From contig CAJJYO010000011.1 of the NCBI GenBank assembly GCA_905197385.1, forward strand, positions 1 to 15,317: a stretch of DNA of 15,317 nt. The letters are read 5' to 3'. Shown here one piece after another: positions 6,381 to 13,006 of the stretch (positions are counted from its first letter, which is position 1; each line of letters starts with the position of its first letter). The translations under genes and the position numbers were made by a program. The notes beneath the pieces are model-generated. The model was not told the DNA's origin, did no database searches, and saw only the letters and a program-made list of their open reading frames with translations. This stretch comes from an uncultured Collinsella sp. (GTDB lineage Bacteria; Actinomycetota; Coriobacteriia; Coriobacteriales; Coriobacteriaceae).

Positions 6381-7262
6381 ATGACGGTCTTTATCCAATA
6401 CCTGGTCAACGGCCTGTCCATGGGCAGCGTCTACGCCATCATCGCGTTGGGCTACACCATGGTCTACGGTATCGCCAAGATGCTCAACTTCGCTCACGGC
6501 GACGTCATCATGGTCGGTGCCTATGTCTCGTTCTGTGCCACGTCGTATCTCGGCCTCCCGGGCTGGGCATCTGTAGTTCTCTCTTGTGTGGTCTGCACGG
6601 TTCTCGGTGTTCTCATCGAGGGTCTGGCCTATAAGCCGCTGCGCCAAGCAGGCCCTTTGGCCGTTCTGATCACGGCCATCGGCGTGTCTTACTTCCTGCA
6701 GAACGCCGCACAGCTTCTGTGGGGCGCCACGCCCAAGAACTTCACTTCGCTCGTCACCTTCCAGGTGCCGGAGTTCTTGGCCAAGTTCAACGTAAGCGCC
6801 GTCTCGCTCGTCACCATCGTCGCCTGCCTGGTTATCATGGCCGGCCTGATGTTCTTTACAGGTAAGACCAAGATGGGCAAAGCCATGCGCGCCGTGTCCG
6901 AGGACAAAGCCGCCGCTCAGCTCATGGGCATCAACGTCAACCGCACCATCTCGATGACGTTTGCCATCGGCTCTGCCCTTGCCGCCATCGCCGGCGTGCT
7001 GCTGTGCTCCTACTCGCCGGTCCTGCAGCCCACCACGGGCGCCATGCCTGGCATCAAGGCCTTCGACGCTGCCGTTTTCGGCGGCATCGGCTCCATCCCC
7101 GGTGCCTTTGTCGGTGGCATTCTCATCGGCATCATCGAGGCGATGGCGCAGGCTTACATTTCCACGAGCCTTGCCAACTCCATCGTCTTTGGTGTTTTGA
7201 TCATCGTCCTGCTCGTCAAGCCTGCCGGCCTCTTGGGCAAGTACGTCCCCGAGAAGGTGTAG
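6381..7262 (+). CDS. livH: Branched-chain amino acid ABC transporter permease LivH-type
   Basis: This 293-residue multi-spanning membrane protein would form one half of the translocation channel with LivM. Features seen are an N-terminal FIQYLVNGLSMGSVYAIIALG helix (4-24), the family segment YTMVYGIAKMLNFAHGDVIMVGAY (25-48), a cytoplasmic coupling loop MGKAMRAVSEDKAAAQLMGINVNR (165-188) that contacts the ATPases, and the C-terminal FDAAVFGGIGSIPGAFVGG and LLVKPAGLLGK segments typical of BPD_transp_2 proteins. The start is set at 6381 because AAAGGGGG (6364-6371) is nine bases upstream. The in-frame ATG at 6372 abuts the RBS, and upstream in-frame sequence back to 6288 overlaps the hairpin. 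Length fits LivH. The stop touches the livM start region, so the two are translationally coupled or nearly so. Confidence 0.93.
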   Translation: MTVFIQYLVNGLSMGSVYAIIALGYTMVYGIAKMLNFAHGDVIMVGAYVSFCATSYLGLPGWASVVLSCVVCTVLGVLIEGLAYKPLRQAGPLAVLITAIGVSYFLQNAAQLLWGATPKNFTSLVTFQVPEFLAKFNVSAVSLVTIVACLVIMAGLMFFTGKTKMGKAMRAVSEDKAAAQLMGINVNRTISMTFAIGSALAAIAGVLLCSYSPVLQPTTGAMPGIKAFDAAVFGGIGSIPGAFVGGILIGIIEAMAQAYISTSLANSIVFGVLIIVLLVKPAGLLGKYVPEKV

Positions 7263-7271
7263 GTGAGCGTT

Positions 7272-8351
7272 ATGAAGTTTCTTAAAGACAAGCAGACGCG
7301 TCACGACTTTGTCACGTACGCCATGTGCATCGTGGCCTTCGCCATCGTGTTCTTTATGCAGTCCAACCACATGATCCCGCGCATGATCGCCGGTCAGCTG
7401 GTTCCCATCACGGCCTATATCGTCATGGCCATTTCCCTCAACCTCGTCGTCGGCATCGCGGGCGACCTGTCGCTGGGCCATGCGGGCTTTATGAGCGTCG
7501 GTGCCTATACGGGCATCGTCACCGCGGTCGCCCTTGAGAGCGCCGTTCCCTCCGATCCGGTGCGCCTGATCATCAGCATCGTGGTCGGCGCCTTCGCTGC
7601 CGCCATCCTGGGCTTCTTGATCGGTATCCCGGTCCTTCGTCTGAGTGGCGATTACCTGGCTATCGTGACGCTGGCCTTTGGTGAGATCATCAAAGAGATC
7701 GTCACCTGCCTTATCGTGGGTGTCGACTCGCGCGGCCTGCACGTGATCTTTAACATCACGGGTAACTCCACGATCGACGACCTGCATCTGCTCGAGGACG
7801 GCACCGCCATCATCAAGGGCGCGCAGGGCGCATCGGGTGTGTCGACGTACTCGACCTTCCTCGCCGGTGCCATCCTGGTCATGGTCGCACTCGTGATCGT
7901 GCTCAACCTGGTTCGCAGCCGTACCGGCCGTGCCATTATGGCCGTGCGCGACAACAAGATTGCAGCCGAGTCCGTGGGCATCTCCGTCACCCAGTACCGC
8001 ATGATCGCCTTCGTGGTTTCCGCTGCCCTCGCCGGTGCTGCCGGAGCTCTCTTCGGCGGTAACTTCTCGCAGCTCTCCGCCACCAAGTTCGACTTCAACA
8101 CGTCCATCCTCATCCTGGTGTTCGTGGTCCTGGGCGGTCTGGGCAATATGCGCGGCTCCGTCATCGCGGCGGCGCTGCTCACGGTGCTTCCCGAGCTGCT
8201 CCGTCAGTTCTCGGACTACCGCATGCTCATCTACGCCATCGTGTTGATCCTGGTCATGATCTTTACCAACAACCCGCAGCTCAAGGCGTTCTTCGGTCGC
8301 GTCAAGGACCGCTTTGCTTCCAAGAAGGAGGTGGCAGCCGATGCCCAGTAA
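7272..8351 (+). CDS. livM: Branched-chain amino acid ABC transporter permease LivM-type
   Basis: This 359-residue membrane permease pairs with LivH. It has about ten hydrophobic segments. Family motifs are ISLNLVVGIAGDLSLGHAGFMSVGAYTG (54-81), GDYLAIVTLAFGEIIK (126-141), the cytoplasmic coupling loop GRAIMAVRDNKIAAESVGI (219-237) and FVVLGGLGNMRGSVIAA (284-300). A 25-30-residue polar segment (about 160-192) lies between helices, probably on the outside. The C-terminus is a charged tail. The ATG at 7272 is preferred, with AGGTG six bases upstream; a GTG at 7263, directly after the livH stop and behind GAGAAGG, is a real alternative and adds three residues. The end overlaps livG by 11 bases, a sign of coupled translation. 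Confidence 0.92.
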   Translation: MKFLKDKQTRHDFVTYAMCIVAFAIVFFMQSNHMIPRMIAGQLVPITAYIVMAISLNLVVGIAGDLSLGHAGFMSVGAYTGIVTAVALESAVPSDPVRLIISIVVGAFAAAILGFLIGIPVLRLSGDYLAIVTLAFGEIIKEIVTCLIVGVDSRGLHVIFNITGNSTIDDLHLLEDGTAIIKGAQGASGVSTYSTFLAGAILVMVALVIVLNLVRSRTGRAIMAVRDNKIAAESVGISVTQYRMIAFVVSAALAGAAGALFGGNFSQLSATKFDFNTSILILVFVVLGGLGNMRGSVIAAALLTVLPELLRQFSDYRMLIYAIVLILVMIFTNNPQLKAFFGRVKDRFASKKEVAADAQ

Positions 8352-9201
8352 GTTTGAGTTCAAGAAGGGCAAGATGGTCCCGTATCCTTCTGGAGCCATC
8401 GTTCCCGACCGCGACCTGGGCGAGCGCCCTGCACTCGAGTGCATCCACCTGGGCATTGAGTTCGGTGGCCTTAAGGCAGTCGACGACTTTAGCCTGACTA
8501 TCGGCAAGACCGAGATCGCCGGTCTGATCGGCCCCAACGGTGCCGGTAAGACCACGGTCTTCAACCTGCTCACCAAGGTGTATCAGCCCACGCACGGCAC
8601 CATCCTGCTCGACGGCGAGGATACCTCGGGCAAGTCGGTCTATCAGGTCAACCGCATGGGTATTGCCCGTACATTCCAGAACATTCGCCTGTTCAACACC
8701 ATGACGGTGGAGGATAACGTTAAGGTCGGCCTGCATAACCAGGAGCGCTACTCCGGCTTTGAGGGCGTGCTGCGCCTGCCGACGTATTGGAAGCACGAGA
8801 AGGCCGCCCACGAGCGCGCCATGGAGCTGCTGTCCATCTTTGATATGGAGCATCTGGCAAACGAGCAGGCCGGCTCGCTGCCTTACGGCGCCCAGCGTCG
8901 TCTGGAGATCGTCCGCGCGCTTGCCACCAACCCCAAACTGCTGCTGCTCGACGAGCCAGCCGCCGGCATGAACCCGTCCGAGACCGCGGAGCTCATGGAG
9001 AACATCGTTAAGATTCGCGACACCTTTGGCATTGCCATCATGCTTATCGAGCATGATATGTCACTCGTTATGAACATCTGCGAGGGCATCTGCGTGCTCA
9101 ACTTTGGTAAGGTCATCGCCAAGGGCACGGCAGAGGAAATTCAGAACAACGACGCCGTTATCGAGGCATATCTGGGCAAGCAGGATAAGGGGGAGAACTA
9201 A
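8341..9201 (+). CDS. livG: Branched-chain amino acid ABC transporter ATP-binding protein LivG-type
   Basis: This 286-residue cytoplasmic ATPase powers transport as a partner of LivF. The ABC motifs are complete: Walker A GPNGAGKTT (64-72), Q-loop Q113 in ARTFQNIRLF, the LivG-style signature LPYGAQRRLEI (180-190), Walker B LLLLDEPAAGM (200-210) and switch histidine H238 in IEHDM. About 30 residues precede the first beta strand, which is longer than in Escherichia coli LivG and includes a Lys-rich patch (KFEFKKGK). The start at 8341 is fixed by AAGGAGG at 8325-8331. In-frame codons upstream to 8314 lie inside livM and have no RBS. The stop codon is followed immediately by the livF start. Confidence 0.94.
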   Translation: MPSKFEFKKGKMVPYPSGAIVPDRDLGERPALECIHLGIEFGGLKAVDDFSLTIGKTEIAGLIGPNGAGKTTVFNLLTKVYQPTHGTILLDGEDTSGKSVYQVNRMGIARTFQNIRLFNTMTVEDNVKVGLHNQERYSGFEGVLRLPTYWKHEKAAHERAMELLSIFDMEHLANEQAGSLPYGAQRRLEIVRALATNPKLLLLDEPAAGMNPSETAELMENIVKIRDTFGIAIMLIEHDMSLVMNICEGICVLNFGKVIAKGTAEEIQNNDAVIEAYLGKQDKGEN

Positions 9202-9915
9202 ATGGCAGAGCCGATGCTTTCCGTCTACAACATCAACGTCTGGTACGGCGCTATCCACGCCATCAAGGACATCTCCTTTAACGTCAACGAGGGCGAGATC
9301 GTTGCTCTGATCGGTGCGAACGGTGCCGGCAAGTCCACGACGCTTAAAACCGTCTCGGGCCTTCTGCGTTCCAAGACCGGCTCCATCAAGTTTATGGGCG
9401 AGGACATTACCCATACGCCTGCCGACAAGCTGGTGGGCAAGGGCCTGGCTCAGGTCCCCGAGGGCCGTCGCGCCTTTTTGCAGATGACGGTCGAGGAGAA
9501 CCTGGAGATGGGCGCCTACACGCAGCCCAAGTCCACGGTTGCTCCGGGCCTTGAGCGTGTCTACGAGCAGTTCCCGCGCCTTAAGGAGCGCCGTCGCCAG
9601 GTCGCCGGCACCCTTTCGGGCGGCGAGCAGCAGATGCTCGTTATGGGGCGAGCCCTTATGAGTAACCCCAAACTGCTTATGCTCGACGAACCCTCCATGG
9701 GTTTGGCGCCGATTCTGATTGAGCAGATCTTCCAGATTGTCGAGGACCTGCACAAGGCCGGCACCACGGTGCTTCTGGTCGAGCAAAACGCACAGATGGC
9801 GCTTTCGATTGCTACGCGCGGTTACGTGCTCGAGACCGGCAAGATCACCATGACCGGCACGGGCCAAGAGCTCCTGCACGACGATAACGTCCGCAAGGCC
9901 TATCTGGGTGGCTAG
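9202..9915 (+). CDS. livF: Branched-chain amino acid ABC transporter ATP-binding protein LivF-type
   Basis: This 237-residue ATPase is the second nucleotide-binding subunit and last gene of the operon. Motifs are Walker A GANGAGKST (38-46), QVPEGRRAF (84-92), signature LSGGEQQML (138-146), Walker B LLMLDEPSMGL (158-168) and the LivF-type VEQN (193-196), where many ABC proteins have the H-loop histidine; VEQN is normal for this family. Length is normal. The start codon directly abuts the livG stop, and the RBS AAGGGGGAGAA lies inside the end of livG. Together with two permeases and two binding proteins it completes a full HAAT-family importer. A cluster of hairpins and a terminator follow. Confidence 0.95.
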   Translation: MAEPMLSVYNINVWYGAIHAIKDISFNVNEGEIVALIGANGAGKSTTLKTVSGLLRSKTGSIKFMGEDITHTPADKLVGKGLAQVPEGRRAFLQMTVEENLEMGAYTQPKSTVAPGLERVYEQFPRLKERRRQVAGTLSGGEQQMLVMGRALMSNPKLLMLDEPSMGLAPILIEQIFQIVEDLHKAGTTVLLVEQNAQMALSIATRGYVLETGKITMTGTGQELLHDDNVRKAYLGG

Positions 9916-9918
9916 GAG

Positions 9919-9946
9919 GTTCCGCCGTTCTACCGAACGGCGGAAC
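9919..9946 (+). other. Perfect 12-bp hairpin directly after livF
   Basis: GTTCCGCCGTTC (9919-9930) and GAACGGCGGAAC (9935-9946) pair fully around a TACC tetraloop. It lies four bases past the livF stop. No T-run follows, so it more likely protects the 3' end of the operon message or acts together with the terminator 40 bases on. Confidence 0.8.
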
Positions 9947-9958
9947 AGTCGACGCTGC

Positions 9959-10058
9959 GCGGGCACCAGAGCGACAACTTGTCATTCAAAGAGGGCGGCA
10001 TGACCAGAAGGTCTATGCCGCCCTCTTTTCATGCCAATTTGTTCGCTCTGGTGCCCGC
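9959..10058. repeat. 100-bp nearly perfect nested palindrome around the liv terminator
   Basis: The outer arms GCGGGCACCAGAGCGA (9959-9974) and its exact complement (10043-10058) match over 16 bp. Between them and the terminator stem the two sides still match (CAACTTG against CAAATTG, CAT against CAT), so each half of about 50 bp aligns with only a few mismatches and two one-base bulges. CGCTG is found one base outside both ends (9953-9957 and 10060-10064), which could be a target duplication or chance. Confidence 0.85.
9988..10029 (+). terminator. Strong intrinsic terminator of the liv operon
   Basis: The stem AAAGAGGGCGGCAT (9988-10001) / ATGCCGCCCTCTTT (10015-10028) continues, after one bulged T, into GACC/GGTC with loop AGAA, giving about 18 bp in total. 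TTTT follows the GC stem (10026-10029). This is the clearest terminator in the window for the liv operon. It also forms the centre of the larger palindrome 9959-10058. Confidence 0.93.
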
Positions 10059-10100
10059 TCGCTGTCCGTCCTCTGCCCGCGGCGTTGGAGGTAGTCGTTG

Positions 10101-10120
10101 GGGACGTTTTCCTTCGTCCC
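10101..10120 (+). other. GGGACG/CGTCCC hairpin upstream of cutC
   Basis: Six perfect pairs (10101-10106 with 10115-10120) enclose loop TTTTCCTT. It has the same arm sequence as the hairpin at 6315-6334. The role is unknown. Further on, TTGCTC (10133-10138) and TTTAAA (10156-10161), 17 bp apart, form a weak candidate promoter for cutC. Confidence 0.5.
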
Positions 10121-10209
10121 TACCAAATCATTTTGCTCTGTCATGCGGGTTGGTTTTTAAAGTGCGACAATGCCGTATGGAAATAGAAATGTCATCTGGG
10201 GGTCTATCT

Positions 10210-10887
10210 ATGCTGTACGAGTTTTGTGCCGAGAACTTTGAGCGGGTGCCGGCGGCTATCGAGGCCGGTGCAAGGCGCATCGAGCTGTGCGATAACCTTG
10301 CCGTCGGTGGTACCACGCCCTCGGCCGGCGTTATCAGCGCTACGACCAACTATGCCCACGAACACGATGCACGGGTGATGTGCATGATCCGTCCGCGTGG
10401 CGGCGACTTTCACTACAACCAGGATGAGCTGCGCATGATGGAGATGGACTTGGGCCTTGCCGTGAGTGCGGGCGTTGACGGCTTGGTCCTTGGCTGCTGC
10501 AAACCCTGCGCTGGCGGATGGGCACTCGACGAACTTACGCTTGGCGCCCTCGTGATGGCTGCGGGCTGCGCGACCGAGGAATGTAAGCGTGAGCCCATCG
10601 ACATCACCTTTCACATGGCATTTGACCAGCTCTCGCACGAGGCTCAGCTCGATGCGATTGATACACTTGCCGACTGCGGCGTTACGCGCATCCTCACGCA
10701 TGGCGGCGCTGCCGGTACGTCGATCGAGGATAATTTCGATCACCTGGCTCGTTTAATCGAGTATGCGGGCGATCGTTTGACCATCCTTCCCGGCGGCGGC
10801 ATCACTACGGCAAATCGCGACGCGGTCGCGGCGGCGCTAGGCGTCTCCGAGCTCCATGGCACCAAGATCGTGCCGCTGGAGGTATAA
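10210..10887 (+). CDS. cutC: CutC family protein (copper homeostasis CutC)
   Basis: This 225-residue cytoplasmic protein of the CutC TIM-barrel family shows its signatures in order: ARRIELCDNLAVGGTTPSAG (21-40), MIRPRGGDFHYN (59-70), DITFHMAFD (131-139), ILTHGGAAG (161-169), ILPGGGIT (192-199) and ELHGTK near the end. Two positions look divergent: the usual FHRAFD arginine is M136, and ILTSGG has H164. The name comes from copper sensitivity in Escherichia coli, but that phenotype was later traced to the sRNA MicL encoded in the cutC 3' end, so the biochemical role is open. Several cysteines are present (C96, C97, C100 in GCCKPC). The start at 10210 is chosen for GGGGG seven bases upstream and because the family begins here; in-frame codons upstream to 9979 run through the terminator. 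The next gene starts three bases after the stop. Confidence 0.9.
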   Translation: MLYEFCAENFERVPAAIEAGARRIELCDNLAVGGTTPSAGVISATTNYAHEHDARVMCMIRPRGGDFHYNQDELRMMEMDLGLAVSAGVDGLVLGCCKPCAGGWALDELTLGALVMAAGCATEECKREPIDITFHMAFDQLSHEAQLDAIDTLADCGVTRILTHGGAAGTSIEDNFDHLARLIEYAGDRLTILPGGGITTANRDAVAAALGVSELHGTKIVPLEV

Positions 10888-10890
10888 CCC

Positions 10891-11688
10891 GTGGCGCTGG
10901 TATTTGACGTTCAGCAGGCGAGCGGTAAGCCCGACGATAATCGTCGCCCTGGCACCGCGTGCCCCTTTTGCGACACGGAGGGACTTGCCAACATCATCCA
11001 GCGCGATGGTGACTGCATCTGGCTCGAGAATAAGTTCAAGACCTTGCGGGCCACACGTCAGACCGTATTGATCGAGTCTGCCAATCACGACGCCGACCTG
11101 GTGACCTATGAACCGGATGAGCTGCATCATGTGATGCGGTTTGCCCTGGGCTGTTGGCAGCAGATGATCGATTCCCAACAGTACCGCAGTGTGCTCATGT
11201 ACAAGAACAAAGGCCCGCTTTCGGGCGGCAGCCTCGTCCATCCACACATGCAGATTGTGGGCTTGGAACAGGAGGACGGCTATGCGGCGCTGACCTCAGC
11301 CAACTTTGAAGGCATCAGTGTCTGGCAACAAGGGAGAATCTCGGTCGACATCTCAACCGAACCGATTATGGGGTTCTTTGAGGTCAACGTTTCAGCCCCG
11401 CAGGGAATCGCCGCCAGCGATGGCGCGCGAGACCAGGCCGAGACGGACCTCTTCGCCGATGCGATTCAGGTAGCTCTGCGCTATATCCTGAACGAGCACC
11501 ATGGTGGTCGCGCAGAGTCGTACAACTTGTTCTTCTACCACATGGACGGTCGCACCATTGCCAAGGCGCTGCCGCGTTGGGTGGTTTCGCCCTACTTTGT
11601 CGGCTATCGTTTGGCCCAGGTCAATGCCGAGACGACGCTCGATATCGATGCTGAGCGCCTGCGCGCGCATCTGGAAACGCTCGTATAG
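10891..11688 (+). CDS. GalT/HIT-like nucleotidyltransferase-fold protein (DUF4931 type)
   Basis: This 265-residue soluble protein carries CPFC (24-27), a likely zinc-binding pair near the N-terminus. It also has the HIT/GalT-superfamily active-site motif HPHMQ (117-121) inside SGGSLVHPHMQIVG, in which the middle histidine would carry a nucleotidyl intermediate. The overall pattern resembles the DUF4931 family and distantly galactose-1-phosphate uridylyltransferase. It is shorter than GalT, and no Leloir-pathway gene is nearby. The start is GTG at 10891, with GGAGG (10878-10882) eight bases upstream, embedded in the end of cutC. Spacing of three bases implies one operon with cutC. Substrate is unknown; a nucleotide-sugar or dinucleotide transferase or hydrolase is the reasonable range. 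The family assignment is from memory of motif layout, not a search. Confidence 0.75.
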   Translation: MALVFDVQQASGKPDDNRRPGTACPFCDTEGLANIIQRDGDCIWLENKFKTLRATRQTVLIESANHDADLVTYEPDELHHVMRFALGCWQQMIDSQQYRSVLMYKNKGPLSGGSLVHPHMQIVGLEQEDGYAALTSANFEGISVWQQGRISVDISTEPIMGFFEVNVSAPQGIAASDGARDQAETDLFADAIQVALRYILNEHHGGRAESYNLFFYHMDGRTIAKALPRWVVSPYFVGYRLAQVNAETTLDIDAERLRAHLETLV

Positions 11689-11717
11689 CAAGACTAGCCC
11701 CGCGTAATGCGGACAGT

Positions 11718-12716
11718 CTAGCGTGCCATGGCGTCGCGGCCGGCCTCGACCCGCTTGCGCTGGGCGGCGCGCTCATCGCCGGTTAGGCGCTCAAAGAGAT
11801 GCCCGATAATCGAGGCCAGCACCTGCTGAAACAGCGTACCGCACATGACGGGGAACACGACCTCGCCGGGAAAATACTGCGTGGCGATGACGGCGCCCGA
11901 AGAGATATTGCGCATGCCGCAGGTAAAGCACATGGTGGTCGTTTCGCTATATGGCAGATGCAGCGCGCGGGCGACCAGAATGCCCACGACAAAACCGCTG
12001 ATGGCGAACACCAGAATAAAGAGGGCGACTTCCAGGCGCACCGCGTTCATGTGTAGCACGTACTCGCTCATGGCGGTGGAGTTGGACGCGATGACGCCCA
12101 TCATCATAAATTTGCAGGCGGGCGAGAGCGCGGGGGAGAGTTTCTCGTGTCCCCAGCCGTGCGTGAGCTCGTTGATCACGATGCCGAGCACGGCGGGGAT
12201 GGCAATCATAAAGGCCATGTTCTGCATCATGCTCGGAACATCGATTGCGACGGTGGCGCCCAACAGGAGCTTGAGCGTGAGCGGAATCGTCACGGGCGAT
12301 ATAACCGAGGACGTCAGGATGATGGTGAGCGCGAGCGGGCCGTTGCCGCCGAACATGCTGATCCACATAAAGGCAGTGACTGCCACGGGTACGCTGTACT
12401 CGAGCACGATGCCGCAGACAAGGTTGGGGTTGGAACCAAAGAACAACGATCCCATGGCATAGGCCGCGATGGGAATAAGCGCCGCCGAGACAAATAACGC
12501 CAAAATCAGATGCAGGGGACGGTGGAACACCTCAGCCACCTGGTGGAAGGTGTTGCTGAGCGCGCCTTGGAACGTCATAAAGGCAAACAGGGTGGGAACG
12601 ATGGGCTTGAGAACGCCGATCTGCTGAGGAAAGAGCACGCCGAGCGCCACGCAAATCGGAACGATGACCTGCATATGTCCTGCGAGAAATTTGCCCAGTC
12701 CAACCCATTGCTTCAT
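11718..12716 (-). CDS. Bile acid:sodium symporter (BASS/SBF) family transporter
   Basis: This 332-residue integral membrane protein has about nine or ten hydrophobic segments. The SBF pattern is seen in LEYSVPVAVTAFMWISMF (105-122), the TSSVISPVTIPLTLKLLLG block (135-153), and the conserved crossover region TTTMCFTCGMRNISSGAVIATQYF (259-282), equivalent to the GMQN motif of BASS carriers. The C-terminus is a short charged tail. Members move organic anions such as bile acids, pyruvate or pantothenate with Na+; the name does not prove bile acid transport, though a gut habitat would fit. The start on the reverse strand at 12716 is preceded by AAGGGAG at a slightly long spacing of 12 bases. It converges on the DUF4931-type gene with only 29 bases between stops and no strong terminator. 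Confidence 0.85.
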   Translation of the reverse strand: MKQWVGLGKFLAGHMQVIVPICVALGVLFPQQIGVLKPIVPTLFAFMTFQGALSNTFHQVAEVFHRPLHLILALFVSAALIPIAAYAMGSLFFGSNPNLVCGIVLEYSVPVAVTAFMWISMFGGNGPLALTIILTSSVISPVTIPLTLKLLLGATVAIDVPSMMQNMAFMIAIPAVLGIVINELTHGWGHEKLSPALSPACKFMMMGVIASNSTAMSEYVLHMNAVRLEVALFILVFAISGFVVGILVARALHLPYSETTTMCFTCGMRNISSGAVIATQYFPGEVVFPVMCGTLFQQVLASIIGHLFERLTGDERAAQRKRVEAGRDAMAR

Positions 12717-12940
12717 ATGCTCTTGTGACTCCCTTTGCTCGTGAATCCGTTTTGACTGGATATGCTAGACGCTCACATGTGTCCGTGCGTCAGAAACGCT
12801 CGATTATTTCGAGGGTATTACCGGCATCGTTTACCGAAACCGCGGCGTGCTGCGGCGATTTGCGTCCGCGCCGCACGGTATAATAAATCCGTTCAACAGA
12901 TCTGCCTGCCGAAGCGGGCATACACAGAGGACTCATCGCT
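12717..12940. promoter_or_regulatory. Divergent promoter region BASS transporter / recJ
   Basis: This 224-bp region serves two divergent genes. It contains CACATGTG (12774-12781), an 8-bp palindrome, and CTCGA-TTATT-TCGAG (12799-12813), an inverted repeat that could be an operator. It also holds the recJ -10 box. A 60-codon ORF crossing it (12762-12944) has no RBS and is not called. No clear promoter could be fixed for the transporter. Confidence 0.4.
12879..12884 (+). promoter_or_regulatory. Consensus -10 box (TATAAT) for recJ
   Basis: An exact TATAAT stands in otherwise GC-rich sequence, 57 bases before the small leader ORF and 109 before recJ. The -35 region at 16-18 bp spacing (around 12855-12862) is poor, so strength may depend on an activator or on the perfect -10. 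Confidence 0.55.
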
Positions 12941-13006
12941 ATGAACCGTGAGAGGTATCGCGGCGACCTGCCCCTATCGGGGGTGGGTGCCTATGTCATC
13001 GCTTAA
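12941..13006 (+). CDS. Putative 21-residue leader peptide ORF overlapping the recJ start
   Basis: ATG at 12941 is preceded by AGAGGA about ten bases upstream, a better Shine-Dalgarno context than that of many genes here. The ORF begins MNRERYRGD and ends at TAA 13004-13006, overlapping the first 14 bases of recJ in a different frame. The recJ Shine-Dalgarno (GGGGG, 12979-12983) lies inside it. There, CCCC (12971-12974) can pair with GGGG (12979-12982) around loop TATC, so ribosomes translating the leader might open the recJ site. No family is recognised. It may be a chance ORF; its RBS and position after the -10 box are the only support. Confidence 0.4.
   Translation: MNRERYRGDLPLSGVGAYVIA

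Noticed and set aside
6357..8576. 739-codon - strand open frame opposite livH/livM/livG
   Set aside because: Antisense shadow of three well-supported genes; composition dominated by Asp/Gly/His/Ala as expected for reverse-read GC-rich codons; no RBS-supported start or family.
9979..10209. N-terminal extension of cutC from the in-frame start at 9979
   Set aside because: It would translate the liv terminator and hairpins; the family N-terminus and a GGGGG RBS both support the start at 10210.
11689..11717. Possible terminator between the DUF4931-type gene and the BASS transporter
   Set aside because: Only CCGC-GTAAT-GCGG plus a separate CTAG/CTAG pair can form, with an unpaired internal loop and no T-run; too weak to call.
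12762..12944. 60-codon + ORF upstream of recJ
   Set aside because: No RBS, covers the recJ promoter region, Arg/Cys-rich and without recognisable features.
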